Counted from the stretch's first letter, positions 26,401 through 35,006 are shown. The stretch: 64,000 nucleotides of DNA from Lentisphaeria bacterium (GCA_016288215.1 JAEEYQ010000023.1:1-64000); one strand, 5' to 3'. The notes: a model not told the origin generated them from the letters alone. Program-made: numbers and translations.

Positions 26401-27683
26401 ATGGCCGCCTGTCCATGGGGAGTGGCGGTGGGCAGGATGTCGGCGAGCTGTTTGTGTAACACATTGGTATTCAATGATTTAAGCAAATTCATAAGAGCAT
26501 TGGCGGTGGTGGCGTCTGCCTGTTTCATGGCTTCGACCAGAAGAGGCATGGCCTGAGCGGCGTCCAATTGGACGAGGGCGCCGATGGCATGGAGGCGCAC
26601 GTCGGCGTTTTCATGGGCGGCCAACGCCGCGATGTCTGCCCAGGCGGCTTTGTCGCCACGGCGACCGAGCATGTCCAGGACGTCCGTCAACATGTCGGAA
26701 TTGTCACGTCCCGTCTTCAGCAAGACGATGGCGGCTCGAGTGGCCCTGTCCCCTTGCAGTTCCTGAAGCTGGTTCAGGGCGGCGTTCCGCAGAACGGCGT
26801 CGCCGGGCAGGATGGTGTTGGTGAGCAGGGGGATGGCGTCCGTCTCCGAACAGCAAAGGGTGACGGCCCGCAGAGCGGCCTCGGAAGACTCCGCCTGAAG
26901 GTGGCGATAGGCCAGCTGGGCGGCCGCCTCCGGTTTTTCCGATTTCAGGTTGACAGCCAGATTGACCAAGGCGGCGCGGGCTCCGTCCCGTTCGGTTTTC
27001 ACAGTGGATTTCAGCGCATCAAACAGCAATTCCGCCGCTGGCTCGTGGGCGCAGACGGCCAACGCATGCATGACGGCAGGGCGCCGATGGGGCGGGACCG
27101 CCTTCAGCGTCTCCATCAGGGCAGGGGCGGCGGCTTTCGCCCGCAGGGTGGTGACGGCGGTCACATAGTCCAGCCGGGCGGCGGCGTCCACTTTGGCGAC
27201 GGCATTGACAATGACGGTGACGGCGGCGGGCGTGCCGATGGCCGTGATGGCGCGGATGGCGTAGGGGCGGCGTTTCTCCAATGTCAGTTGTGCTTCCAGC
27301 GCAGGGATTTCCGCATCTGTTCCGCAGTACTGCAGCTCCTGCAGAATCACATTGGCGGCCACATCGTCTGCCGCCAGGGGCAGTCCTGTGGCGAGGGCGT
27401 GAGCCAGAGCCTTGCGCTCCGCCTCCGCTCCGGGGCGGGTGACATGGCGGGTCAGCCCGTCCAACGCGAAACTGGCCAGGTTGGTCTTGCGGTCGTTTGC
27501 CTCCGAAAGGGCGGCGATCAGCTCATGGACGGCAGGTTCTCCGGCTTCCGTCAGCGTGGCGATGATGCGTTTGCCCTCGGCGGGCGCGGCCCATTCCAGC
27601 TGTTCCGCAAGCGCCATGGCCTGCTGGCCGAAAAGGGGACTGACGGCGAGCGTCATGATGAAGAGGAGCATATATCGTTTCAT
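23424..27683 (-). CDS. Secreted HEAT-repeat / F5-8 type C / DUF1080 protein (1419 residues)
   Basis: A signal peptide (about 1-24, ending MALA) leads into roughly 650 residues of HEAT-like helical repeats with recurring A-A-V-x-A-L patterns. Two F5/8 type C (discoidin-like) domains follow: about 705-845 (IGKPVTTTCAHEDNHTPDKA) and about 855-1000 (LRQPVTAASPQEQHFSPDRV). Two DUF1080 domains end the protein, each starting F(R/H)NLFNGKDL-x-G-W, near 1035-1215 and 1225-1415. DUF1080 proteins include 3-keto-glycoside hydrolases/lyases (family knowledge). It sits directly downstream of a Tat-exported Gfo/Idh/MocA oxidoreductase, a pairing that fits oxidise-then-eliminate glycoside cleavage. An AGGAAG ribosome site precedes the ATG. 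Confidence 0.88.
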   Translation of the reverse strand: MKRYMLLFIMTLAVSPLFGQQAMALAEQLEWAAPAEGKRIIATLTEAGEPAVHELIAALSEANDRKTNLASFALDGLTRHVTRPGAEAERKALAHALATGLPLAADDVAANVILQELQYCGTDAEIPALEAQLTLEKRRPYAIRAITAIGTPAAVTVIVNAVAKVDAAARLDYVTAVTTLRAKAAAPALMETLKAVPPHRRPAVMHALAVCAHEPAAELLFDALKSTVKTERDGARAALVNLAVNLKSEKPEAAAQLAYRHLQAESSEAALRAVTLCCSETDAIPLLTNTILPGDAVLRNAALNQLQELQGDRATRAAIVLLKTGRDNSDMLTDVLDMLGRRGDKAAWADIAALAAHENADVRLHAIGALVQLDAAQAMPLLVEAMKQADATTANALMNLLKSLNTNVLHKQLADILPTATPHGQAAICELFASRNVADANSLMLPLVTAKESAVRKAALKALEVTVTPQDLPALLTVLPKMEKAADQRGIQAVLTALATKDAEAAAVLVDAVKTQDGAAHRILLALMPRIGTDAAFDALTADLDNADADMRTAAVRSLADWPNQKATPLLKTWAGRQDEPVNRVLALRGLVRLAAQDDGRTLPSRAEALADAAALCTEPDERKLVLGSLNTLHVDAALEKLVLPALDDEELVPEATQAALQIVAQDGTGRLLCTSSTARTTLRKVLTVCKDEALAAQAKSLLERMPPHGINLAIGKPVTTTCAHEDNHTPDKAVDGIIDKDNNAWFGVPYPCSITVDLEQEEDISAVRPIFYWDETRYYAYTVEISTDGKTWTQIVDASDNTAVATEDGIRHLLIPSVRARHVRLNILKNSANTSVHLVELEVYSETATARPAQGPNLLLRQPVTAASPQEQHFSPDRVTDGKIGKWDGWHTDVCPTWVKVDMQQTALIDTIRVIFFWDETRTYSYNIEVSEDDKNWTKVADVPDNPDVSEAYGFVHTFDPVKARYVRLNVTKGVMGRYVHVVELEAYAAGKAPQVLPSAEPRKVNLPPLPEADADGFRNLFNGKDLYGWGGSVNGYGVKDGGIMYCNPKIGGYIYTIWQFADFVLDFEFKLDEAANNGLAIRAPTEGDAAYVGMELQIIDNEGYKARTNGALAPWQHHGSVYGVVPAKQGALKKAGEWNHQVVTAIGPHVKVVLNDQVITDTDLSKITETADGKGLDVHKGIRRRFGHIGWLGHGDYVEFRNIRIKELEPYEQGPFNIPPEGFHNLFNGKDLDGWKGLVANPEVRAQMTAEQLAEAQKAADADMRAHWHVVDGMLEFDGKGQALCTAKDYRNFELLVDWKISAGGDSGIYLRGSPQVQIWDAVQWKIGSGGLYNNEKNPSQPSWTMDNPVGKWNRFKIRMVDDKVSVWLNGTQVVDNVVMENYWNRAIPIYPKGQIELQNHNSRLWFRNVFIRELED

Positions 27684-27711
27684 GATGTCTTCCTTTCCTG
27701 TTCTCAGACGC

Positions 27712-29019
27712 TTACAAGAGGCACCACGGCGCCCGCATGGGCTGCTCCGCCAGACGGTTGGCCTCCGGGTCGTTGATGAAACGCAGCGCGACGGGGTCGA
27801 AATGCAGCTTTCTGCCCAGCCGGATGGCGCAGTTGGCCAGATGCACGAGAAGGTTGCTGCGGTTTCCGTTCATCTCGTTGAGGCCGAATTTCCTGCGGGT
27901 GCGGACTGACACGTTGAAGTCGCGAATCATGGGCTCCATCTCCGGCAGGAACTTGACGGCGGTGGCCAAGCTGGCCGGCTCCGTACGGAAGCCTTGGTAG
28001 ATTTTGCCTTCAGGGCCTTCGATGTAGGGTTTGCCTTTGGTCTCCTCGCCACCCCAATCGCAGGATTCCAAAATGATTTTGCAGCCATCGGCATAGGTCA
28101 TGTGAACCTGGCCCCAGAGGCCCACGGCGTCCGGATGCTGCGGCCAGGGGGCGTTGGCCTCAATTTCCACGGGACTGGTGTCGTCTTTATTCAAAATGTA
28201 TTGGACGGGGTCCAGATAGTGCTGCCCCATGTCCGCCAGACCACCGCCGTCATAGTCCCAATAGCCACGGAAATGTCCCGACGCGCGGTGTTCCGTGTAG
28301 GGTTTCCACGGCGCGGGGCCCAGCCAGCGGTCGTAGTCCAAATCCTCTGGCACGGGTTCCGGCGGCAGGCCAATGGCTCCCATCCACATTTTCGTCTTCC
28401 AGTCGAAGCCTGTGTGGGCGCTGACGCGGACGGTCAGAGGCCAGCCGAGCAGGCCGTTGCGGACCAGGCGGGCCACGGGATCCACCGTCGTGCCAAGGCC
28501 ATAGAACTCGCCATAAAGGCGGAACCAGGTGTTCAGCCGGAAGACCCTTCCGTTCCGATGGACGGCCTCGGCCACGCGTTCTCCCTCCGCGATGGTGCGG
28601 GTCATGGGCTTCTCGCCCCACACGTCACAGCCTGCGTTCAGCGCATAGATGTTCTGCAGGGCATGCCAATGGGGCGGCGTGACGACGTGGACCACGTCAA
28701 TGTCCTCATTGTCAATCATTTCCATGAAATCCAGATAGGGCTTGCAGGGATGCCCCGCCTGAACGGCCCGCGCGGCCTGCTCCTCTCGACGGGAGCGGCG
28801 CACGTCGCAGACGGCCACCAATTTCGCCTGGGGGTCGCCCAACACCATGCCCACATGGCCTGAGCCCATGCCGCCTACGCCGATGATCGCATGGTTGATC
28901 TTGTCGTTGGCGCCTGGCCTGCCTTGTGCCGCAAGAATGCCCTGCGGCAGAATGCTGACGCCGGCAAAGGCGGCTCCCGCCTTTAGAAAGTCCCGTCGTG
29001 TGGTTTGCGGTGCGTTCAT
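27712..29019 (-). CDS. Tat-exported Gfo/Idh/MocA family oxidoreductase
   Basis: A 435-residue NAD(P)-dependent oxidoreductase. The N-terminus has the twin-arginine signal TRRDFLKAGAAFAGVSILP. The Rossmann motif is IIGVGGMGSGHVGMV. Next come VCDVRRSRRE, DVVHVVTPPHWHALQNIYALNAGCDVWGEKPM with the conserved Glu-Lys-Pro, and YWDYDGGGLADMGQHYLDPVQY with the catalytic Gly-x-x-x-Asp-x-x-x-His. Tat-dependent members are abundant in PVC bacteria and are thought to bind cofactor before export. The nearest downstream gene carries DUF1080 domains. The exact sugar oxidised cannot be told. GGAGG precedes the ATG. Confidence 0.9.
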   Translation of the reverse strand: MNAPQTTRRDFLKAGAAFAGVSILPQGILAAQGRPGANDKINHAIIGVGGMGSGHVGMVLGDPQAKLVAVCDVRRSRREEQAARAVQAGHPCKPYLDFMEMIDNEDIDVVHVVTPPHWHALQNIYALNAGCDVWGEKPMTRTIAEGERVAEAVHRNGRVFRLNTWFRLYGEFYGLGTTVDPVARLVRNGLLGWPLTVRVSAHTGFDWKTKMWMGAIGLPPEPVPEDLDYDRWLGPAPWKPYTEHRASGHFRGYWDYDGGGLADMGQHYLDPVQYILNKDDTSPVEIEANAPWPQHPDAVGLWGQVHMTYADGCKIILESCDWGGEETKGKPYIEGPEGKIYQGFRTEPASLATAVKFLPEMEPMIRDFNVSVRTRRKFGLNEMNGNRSNLLVHLANCAIRLGRKLHFDPVALRFINDPEANRLAEQPMRAPWCLL

Positions 29020-29112
29020 GGATGCGGTCCTCCGTTTAGGGAGTGGTTCAGTCTATTTTGGGGGAGTGAAAGGAACAAATGGGACGAATGGTTGTGACGT
29101 GTTGCCAACGGC

Positions 29113-30228
29113 TTAGTCCATGTGCAACGCCTGCTTGACCACGGGAAGGATCTTCTCGTACATGCGGTAGAAGCCCAAGTCATTGGGATGGCAGCCGTCA
29201 ACGGTGCACCAGTTTAGACCATTGATGCCAAAAAGGGAGTCGCCAGGGATGAAATAGACGTTCTTGTCTCCGGCGGCGACGGCATTTGCGTAAGTCTGGC
29301 GGATGATTTCCATGCGCTCGCCGCCATTGTCCGTGTCCGGCCTGGAGAGGAAGATGACGGGCAGGTCGGGGTGCGCCTCGCGGATGATCTTGAAGAAGGG
29401 CTCATGGGTTTGCCGCAGATGCTCCGCCGTGGGGGCGTTGTGGTCGTAGTCGAAGACGAAGACGCTGGCGTCGATTTGGGCGATGGCGCGGGCCACGGCG
29501 GGCTCGCCACGACCGCTGCCGGAGAAGCCCAAGTTGACCTGCGGGGCGTCCAAAGCGCGGCAGATCATGGTGGTGTAGTTGTTGGCGGGGCGGGAGGCGC
29601 ATCCGCCCTGGGTGATGGAGGAGCCGTAGAAGACGATGGGCTTCTGGAGCTTCTGGGGCGTGGGCTCCTCGAATTTGGCGTCGGGAGCGACGCCGATCTC
29701 CAGCGTGTCCGTGCCCGCGTAGAGGGGAAGATAGAGGATATAGTCGCACATGGTGTTGCGGATCCAGCCCTTGGACAGGACGGTGCCGCCGTTGGGTATC
29801 GAATTGCTGATGAAGCGTTCGCCGCCGTTGTAGCCGCGTTCGTAGAGGTCATAGCCGGAGACGCCGGTGGAGGGCATGTGGAACATATCTCTCATCGTTG
29901 GCGCAGAGGCTCTTATGGCGATGAAGGGCGAGTTGGTGCGGAAGAGGACGGCGCCGCCGGTGTGGCACCGCGCCAGCTGGAGGGCGCCATTATTGACGTC
30001 CGCCTCCGTCATGTCCGCCGGCAACCGCAGCAGGGGCGCGTCCTCCGAGGTGCGGAAGGGGAAGCCCGTGACGACGAAGGGGGCTTTTCTCACGTCTCCG
30101 AAGCGGATGGCGCGGCCGTCAAACTCCTCCTGCTTGAAGTTTGCGTCAATCGCCGTGATGTCCATGGCGTTGACGGCGCAGCAGACCGCGATGGCGAGAG
30201 TGGTTGTCATGAATGCAAAATGTTTCAT
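29113..30228 (-). CDS. Secreted SGNH/GDSL-family esterase
   Basis: There are 371 residues with a signal peptide (about 1-22). An N-terminal beta-sandwich of about 190 residues precedes the hydrolase domain, as in the family with GDSL-like acylhydrolase domains. The nucleophile block is VFYGSSITQGG (Ser204), the oxyanion Gly is in NLGFSGSGRGE, an Asn or Asp block is FDYDHNAPTAEH, and DGCHPNDLGF gives the Asp and His of the triad. It probably removes acetyl or other acyl groups from glycans in the periplasm. It is next to Gfo/Idh/MocA and FAD oxidoreductase genes on the same strand. Confidence 0.88.
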   Translation of the reverse strand: MKHFAFMTTTLAIAVCCAVNAMDITAIDANFKQEEFDGRAIRFGDVRKAPFVVTGFPFRTSEDAPLLRLPADMTEADVNNGALQLARCHTGGAVLFRTNSPFIAIRASAPTMRDMFHMPSTGVSGYDLYERGYNGGERFISNSIPNGGTVLSKGWIRNTMCDYILYLPLYAGTDTLEIGVAPDAKFEEPTPQKLQKPIVFYGSSITQGGCASRPANNYTTMICRALDAPQVNLGFSGSGRGEPAVARAIAQIDASVFVFDYDHNAPTAEHLRQTHEPFFKIIREAHPDLPVIFLSRPDTDNGGERMEIIRQTYANAVAAGDKNVYFIPGDSLFGINGLNWCTVDGCHPNDLGFYRMYEKILPVVKQALHMD

Positions 30229-30339
30229 TTTTATTCCTTTCTTTGCGATATATGAGATGATGATTCAAAAGGAGTCCACAGAATTCACAGAATAACATTG
30301 TGTTGCAAGCGGCAGTTTGTATCTGTGTATTTAGTGATT

Positions 30340-31590
30340 TTATAAGATGGGATTCAGCAACGACTTGTCCAAAATGACGCGATGGCGTTTCAGATGCCGT
30401 TGAAGGGCGGCGATGTCCAGTTTGGCGAATCGGCTGACCTCCGTGTCCTTGGCGAGGAAGGCGGCGGCGGTGCCTGCCGCCTCTCCCGTGACGGCGCAGG
30501 TGGGGATGACGCGCATGACATCCCATGTGTCTCCAGAGCAGGAGATGCAGCGGCCGGCGGTGATGAGATTGGCGGTCTTTCGGGCGGCGAGGGCGCGTAG
30601 AGGCACGGTGTAGACGGGACCGGCCTTGCGCCAGTCGCCAGTCATGCCCACGGCGTCCTCAAACCACCGTTGCGCGTCGCTGGATTTCAGGGTCACGGTG
30701 GCCTGAAGGTGTCGGCTCATGCGTGTGCAGGGGATGGAGGGCATGGCCAGCGGATAGATGTCCTGCTTCTCCGTTGCCTTCAGACGGGCCATGTCCTGCA
30801 GCATCAACTCTCTGGAGGCAATGCACATGGCGGTCACATCCTCCACGCGGGTGCCCTTGAAGGTTCGTCCATTTTCGGGAAAGCGCTTCGTGGCGGAGAA
30901 GGGCTGAGTCAGTATGCGACGGTGCATTTTGCCATCGCCGTCCGCGTAGTAGTACCAACCGCAGCGGACATTGCCGCCCGGGGCCACGGTGCGTTCGCCG
31001 GCGGCCACGCACACATCCGCGTCGCCGCTGGCGTCCACCACGGTCTTGCAGCGGATGGCGGTGCGGCCGCTTTTGCTTTCCACAATCAGGGCGTCGATGG
31101 TGTCTCCCTGCACATGGACATCGCAGAATCGCATGTCGTAATAGAGGGTGACATGGCTTTTCCGCAGCAGCTTCTCCAGTTTGCAGGCGTAGGTGACGGG
31201 ATTGAAATCCACCATGTGGCGTTGCTGCGCGCGGTCATTCACGTTGCCTCCGGGAAGCCAGCAGGAGGGGATTCGGCCGATGCACATGGCGGTGGAAGGG
31301 GCCACCTCGTCATCCACGGAGAGTTTCAGCAGCTCTTCGCCGATGCCGCCGATGACCTGTCGGCCACGGCCGTCGCAGAGGGGAAGGTAACAGGTGACCA
31401 GTCCGGCGGTGGCGAGGCCGCCCAGCAGGCAGCTTTTCTCCAGCAGGCAGACTTTCGCTCCAGTCCGAGAGGCGGCCAACGCGGCGGCGGCGCCGGCGAT
31501 GCCGCCACCGACGACGGCGACGTCAACGTCCGTCAGGATCTTCAGATTTCGGGACTTTTCTTGGATGGTCATGGCCGTCATGGGGTGCAT
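30340..31590 (-). CDS. FAD-dependent oxidoreductase
   Basis: A 416-residue flavoprotein of the FAD_oxidored (PF12831) type. The dinucleotide motif is VAVVGGGIAGAAAALAASRTGAKVCLLEK. GGLATAGLVTCYLPLCDG and the second FAD-contact segment TVVDASGDADVCVAAGE follow. The C-terminus has NLITAGRCISCSGDTWDVMRVIPTCAVTGEAAGTAAA, with its run of cysteines. The N-terminus has no signal peptide, so it should be cytoplasmic. The substrate is unknown. Start choice is uncertain among ATGs at 31590, 31581 and 31572; no clear ribosome site separates them. It is 24 nt downstream of plsY. Confidence 0.85.
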   Translation of the reverse strand: MHPMTAMTIQEKSRNLKILTDVDVAVVGGGIAGAAAALAASRTGAKVCLLEKSCLLGGLATAGLVTCYLPLCDGRGRQVIGGIGEELLKLSVDDEVAPSTAMCIGRIPSCWLPGGNVNDRAQQRHMVDFNPVTYACKLEKLLRKSHVTLYYDMRFCDVHVQGDTIDALIVESKSGRTAIRCKTVVDASGDADVCVAAGERTVAPGGNVRCGWYYYADGDGKMHRRILTQPFSATKRFPENGRTFKGTRVEDVTAMCIASRELMLQDMARLKATEKQDIYPLAMPSIPCTRMSRHLQATVTLKSSDAQRWFEDAVGMTGDWRKAGPVYTVPLRALAARKTANLITAGRCISCSGDTWDVMRVIPTCAVTGEAAGTAAAFLAKDTEVSRFAKLDIAALQRHLKRHRVILDKSLLNPIL

Positions 31591-31614
31591 TATTTGTAAC
31601 TTGTTGTATTAGAG

Positions 31615-32253
31615 TTACTTGCGAAAAGCCAGCTCGGTGCCGTTGCGGAGCCGTTTGAGGTTTTCCTTATGCCGCCAGATGATGAGGGCGGCCAGCACGA
31701 TGAGGAGGATGCATTCTGGCCACGTGGCCTTTCCCCAGCCGCAGAGGTTCATGATCAAAGAGCTCAAGGCCATGCAGATGCCGGCTCCCATGCTGGCCAG
31801 GGACACGATTCGAGTGGAGTAGAAGAGGATGAGCCAGACGATGGCGGCCACGATGACGGACCAGAAGGCCAACGCAAGCACGACGCCCAAGCTGGTGGCG
31901 ACGCCTTTGCCGCCCTTGAAGTTCAGCCAGAGGGGAAACAAATGTCCCAACACCGCGCCGCAGCCCGCGATGAGCTCGCCCCAGACGGGGCCGATAACCA
32001 ATTGCTGCCCAAGGTGTTGGCCAATGAAGATGACAGGAAGGGCCCCTTTGAGAAAATCCAGCAGGAAGCAGATGATGCCCCAATCTCTTCCCAGCACACG
32101 GAGCACATTGGTGGCGCCGATGTTCTTGCTGCCATGGGTCCGAATGTCTATCCCGTTGAGTTTGCCGATGATAAAGCCAAAGGGGAGGGAGCCGGCAAGA
32201 TAGGAGGCCAGGAGGACAAAGAGGCCGCCGGCAAGAAGTTGCACTAAGATCAT
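31615..32253 (-). CDS. plsY: Acyl-phosphate:glycerol-3-phosphate acyltransferase PlsY
   Basis: A membrane enzyme making lysophosphatidic acid from acyl-phosphate. The 212 residues include five or so hydrophobic segments and all three conserved motifs: GSLPFGFIIGKLNGIDIRTHGSKNIGATNV, FPLWLNFKGGKGVATSLG, and a C-terminal IIWRHKENLKRLRNGTE. AAAGGA precedes ATG 32253. It lies in a minus-strand run after nadK. Confidence 0.95.
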   Translation of the reverse strand: MILVQLLAGGLFVLLASYLAGSLPFGFIIGKLNGIDIRTHGSKNIGATNVLRVLGRDWGIICFLLDFLKGALPVIFIGQHLGQQLVIGPVWGELIAGCGAVLGHLFPLWLNFKGGKGVATSLGVVLALAFWSVIVAAIVWLILFYSTRIVSLASMGAGICMALSSLIMNLCGWGKATWPECILLIVLAALIIWRHKENLKRLRNGTELAFRK

Positions 32254-32292
32254 GGTTTAGAGTCCTTTCTGTCAGTCTTTCCAAACGGGAGG

Positions 32293-33045
32293 TCAAGTCA
32301 ATCCGTTTTGGCGGAGGTGATAGCAGTCTGGGCATCGGAAGACGTCGATGCCATAGATGTCTGTCATTTCAGGGACGACGCGGATGGTGGCGGTGTCGTC
32401 TTGATGGAGGGAAATTTGCGTGGGATCATTGTCCGCGATCATGATGGCGGGGCCCCGCAGCAGCTGGACGGTGATGACGCTGGCTTCGGGCAGGACGGAG
32501 AAGTTGCTCAGGTCCATGGCGTTGTTGAAGGCCAGGCCGAGGCCGCAGAGCAGATGCCCACGGGTGATGCTTTGAAAATAGCCTGTGCTGCCAAAGGGGG
32601 TTGCGATGACCAGGCTGTCCGCCACGACTTGGGGGCAGAGCAGCTCGTCGTTGACCCAAATTCGATAGCGGATGGCGCTTTGCGCCTGCGTTTTTGTGAT
32701 GACGATATCGTTGATGCCCAACAGGTTCTGTTTGTTTGCCGCTGCCTTCAGCTTGATGAGGCGGGTTTTCTTCAGCTGACCGTCAAAGAGCCGCTGCAGG
32801 GTGGAGGTTTCGGCATGTTTGGGGCATTTTGGGTTTTGGCGATGGTCGCGGATGGGGCATTTGGGGACGCCGGGGAACTGACGTTCTGCTCCCAGAAGGC
32901 AGCCGTCGCCGCCATGGGAAATGACCAGATCCGGCTTCTCCTCCACGATGGCCACGGGAAACGGCTTCAGAAGCGGCATCAGGTCATCCAGATTTCGGCC
33001 TGAAACGGCGACTCGGACAGGGCGTTTGTCAAATGGCGCGTCCAT
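32293..33045 (-). CDS. nadK: NAD kinase with a putative Cys/His metal site
   Basis: Phosphorylates NAD to NADP. The 250 residues contain the GGDG motif (45-48), the GINDIVITKT segment, the ATP/NAD loop DSLVIATPFGSTGYFQSI and a C-terminal beta-domain with ISLHQDDTATIRVV. Unlike standard family members, it has C-x10-C-x2-H (Cys63, Cys74, His77) and a C-terminal C-x2-C (Cys238, Cys241). Together these could bind zinc or another metal. GGGAGG precedes the ATG and the gene follows the FG-GAP lipoprotein by 12 nt. Confidence 0.88.
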   Translation of the reverse strand: MDAPFDKRPVRVAVSGRNLDDLMPLLKPFPVAIVEEKPDLVISHGGDGCLLGAERQFPGVPKCPIRDHRQNPKCPKHAETSTLQRLFDGQLKKTRLIKLKAAANKQNLLGINDIVITKTQAQSAIRYRIWVNDELLCPQVVADSLVIATPFGSTGYFQSITRGHLLCGLGLAFNNAMDLSNFSVLPEASVITVQLLRGPAIMIADNDPTQISLHQDDTATIRVVPEMTDIYGIDVFRCPDCYHLRQNGLT

Positions 33046-33057
33046 CTGAAACCTCCC

Positions 33058-34728
33058 TCAATCGGCCACCGTGCGGGGCGGCATGTCGTAGGTGTTGATT
33101 TGGCGGGGCAAAGCCCGATGCCAGGTTTTGACGCCGTTGGGCCACAGAATCTCCAGATTCACTTCCCGCTCCGGCGGAAAATGGCCCAGACCGAAATGCA
33201 GCAGCGGGTCGTTCTGCTGGCTCAAGGTGCTGGTTCCCGCTCCATGAATTCGCGTCAGCGTGCCTTGGCGGGGCAGCTTTGCCCGCACCACGGCGCCCAG
33301 ACAGGTGCCGTTGCGATTGGAGCGCAGCCTGACCTTCAGCCACTGTCGCGGGGCTCCGTCGTCATCCCCTTTGTTGTGGAAGAGGGCCAGCGTCGCCGGC
33401 GCGTCCTTTTCAGGACGTCCCGCAGTGATTAGATCCATGAGGCCGTCGTCGTCAATGTCTGCCCAGGCGCCTGCATAGGTGTCCAGACGGACAATGCCGG
33501 ATTTGAGGGCCACGTCGCTGAATTGCCGCCCTTGGCAGTTCATGAACAGACGGGTTCGGGCGTAGCTCAGGTTGTAGACTTGGGGGACGAAGATGTCCTC
33601 ATAGCCGTCATTGTTGGCGTCGGCGGCGGCACAGCCCGACCACAGTTCATCCCCTTTGAAGACGCCGCTTCCGCCGATGGGCAGGGTGGCGGGGCCGGTG
33701 GCGTCCCGCCAGTCCGTGAAGAAGCCATGGCGGTAATGGAGGATGGCGGAATCATCGCAGAGATAGCCCCGAATATCGTAGTTGTTGCCGTTCTTGCTGA
33801 TTCCCACATACTTATGAACCAGGTTCGAGATCCACAAATCCAGATTGCCGTCATTGTCGAAGTCTGTCCAGCAGGCTCCGATGCAATGGCCGTAGCGGTA
33901 GCCGTAGTTGGCGTTTTTGTTGGCGTCGAAGAAACGGTTGGGCTCAAAACGGCCCTGGACGCCGCGCAATTTCGCCTCCTCCCGAAAATGGCCGTTGCCT
34001 TCGTTGATCCAGAGGAGATTCGGCTGCAGGCGGTAGTTGGCCACGAAAATGTCCTGAAGGCCGTCTCCGTTGACGTCCCCAATCAGCAGCCCGCGCACGT
34101 AAGTCTTCTGGCGGATTCCGGCGGCTTCGCTGCTTTCCACGAAACGCAGTCCTTTTTTGTTTTTCCAAAGTTCTGTGGGATAATAGGTTGGATTGCCGTC
34201 GTTCCAATCCTCCGACATGCCGATGACAAGATCCGCATAGCCGTCTTGGTCCAGATCGCCGGCGGCCATGGTCATGGATTTGGGGTTTGGCTTGAAACCG
34301 AGGGCTTCGGAGATGTCCTGAAAGGTGCCGTTCCCTTGGTTTCTCCAGGCCTTGCCGGCGGTGGTGAAGATGTCCGTCCATCCGTCATTGTCGTAGTCGA
34401 AGCAGAGGGCATCGCCGCTTCCTGTAAGACCCGCTTCCGCCGTGACTTCCGTAAAGACCACCTGGCCGTCGTGACTGTCGTTGCGGAAGAGCCGGCCACC
34501 GGTGACGAGAAGGTCGGGCCGATTGTCATTGTTGTAGTCCAGCCAATTGACGTTGTTGCTGTTCGGCCGGTCGGGAAGAGCGGCGCTGATGTTGTCGAAT
34601 TGGGGCGCCACAGGGATGAAGGGGCGATATTTGGTCGGTTGTGGCCGGTCCGGCGGCGTGGCCGTGGAGCAGGAGACCAGAACGAAAAGGAATGAGATGA
34701 ACGGACACAGAAGGCGAATGGCATGCAT
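33058..34728 (-). CDS. FG-GAP repeat / UnbV-type lipoprotein
   Basis: About 556 residues. The N-terminus has a lipoprotein signal with LVSC at Cys20. The body contains calcium-binding-like FG-GAP repeats of the form D-x-N-x-D-G/N-x-x-D: DYNNDNRPDLLVTGG, DYDNDGWTDIFTT, DLDQDGYADLVIG, DVNGDGLQDIFVA, DFDNDGNLDLWIS, DANNDGYEDIFVP and DIDDDGLMDLITA. The C-terminus has the UnbV/ASPIC pattern (LKVRLRSNRNGTCLGAVVRA, EVNLEILWPNGV). A seven-bladed propeller exposed at the cell surface and binding ligands is likely. ATG 34728 has GGAG 8 nt upstream. Confidence 0.88.
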   Translation of the reverse strand: MHAIRLLCPFISFLFVLVSCSTATPPDRPQPTKYRPFIPVAPQFDNISAALPDRPNSNNVNWLDYNNDNRPDLLVTGGRLFRNDSHDGQVVFTEVTAEAGLTGSGDALCFDYDNDGWTDIFTTAGKAWRNQGNGTFQDISEALGFKPNPKSMTMAAGDLDQDGYADLVIGMSEDWNDGNPTYYPTELWKNKKGLRFVESSEAAGIRQKTYVRGLLIGDVNGDGLQDIFVANYRLQPNLLWINEGNGHFREEAKLRGVQGRFEPNRFFDANKNANYGYRYGHCIGACWTDFDNDGNLDLWISNLVHKYVGISKNGNNYDIRGYLCDDSAILHYRHGFFTDWRDATGPATLPIGGSGVFKGDELWSGCAAADANNDGYEDIFVPQVYNLSYARTRLFMNCQGRQFSDVALKSGIVRLDTYAGAWADIDDDGLMDLITAGRPEKDAPATLALFHNKGDDDGAPRQWLKVRLRSNRNGTCLGAVVRAKLPRQGTLTRIHGAGTSTLSQQNDPLLHFGLGHFPPEREVNLEILWPNGVKTWHRALPRQINTYDMPPRTVAD

Positions 34729-34751
34729 GAAGGCATCTCCAGAGAAACCGC

Positions 34752-34782
34752 CTCTATACCATATATATAATATAGGTATAGG
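34752..34782. repeat. 31-bp AT-rich near-palindromic repeat, copy 2
   Basis: CTATACC and GGTATAG form 7-bp arms around an AT core, and the whole segment matches 13938-13968 at 28 of 31 positions by eye. It lies 23 bp upstream of the FG-GAP lipoprotein start, in the opposite orientation relative to the gene compared with copy 1. The rest of the 34729-35006 gap holds only a small hairpin, GCGTCT-CGAA-AGACGC, near 34925. Confidence 0.8.
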
Positions 34783-35006
34783 AGAGGAGAATGACGTTGA
34801 CGAATGCGGTGGCCCCCGCTGGTCCTTTTGTCCGCGTGAGGCCATGTTTGGCGAACCGAAGGGAAACCCTTCCTCCATAATGTAAGCTGCCCTTTCCACG
34901 AATCAAGTTCTGGGCAGCCCATTTCTGCGTCTCGAAAGACGCCGTTGAGGGAATCGCTCCTCCGACCGAACGGGAGTAGGATTCCCAAGTTCCTCTTGCA
35001 CAGACA

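Noticed and set aside
34752-34782. NrdR box or other known operator in the AT-rich palindromes
   Set aside because: The palindromes lack the conserved flanking bases of the NrdR box and lie before genes unrelated to nucleotide reduction.
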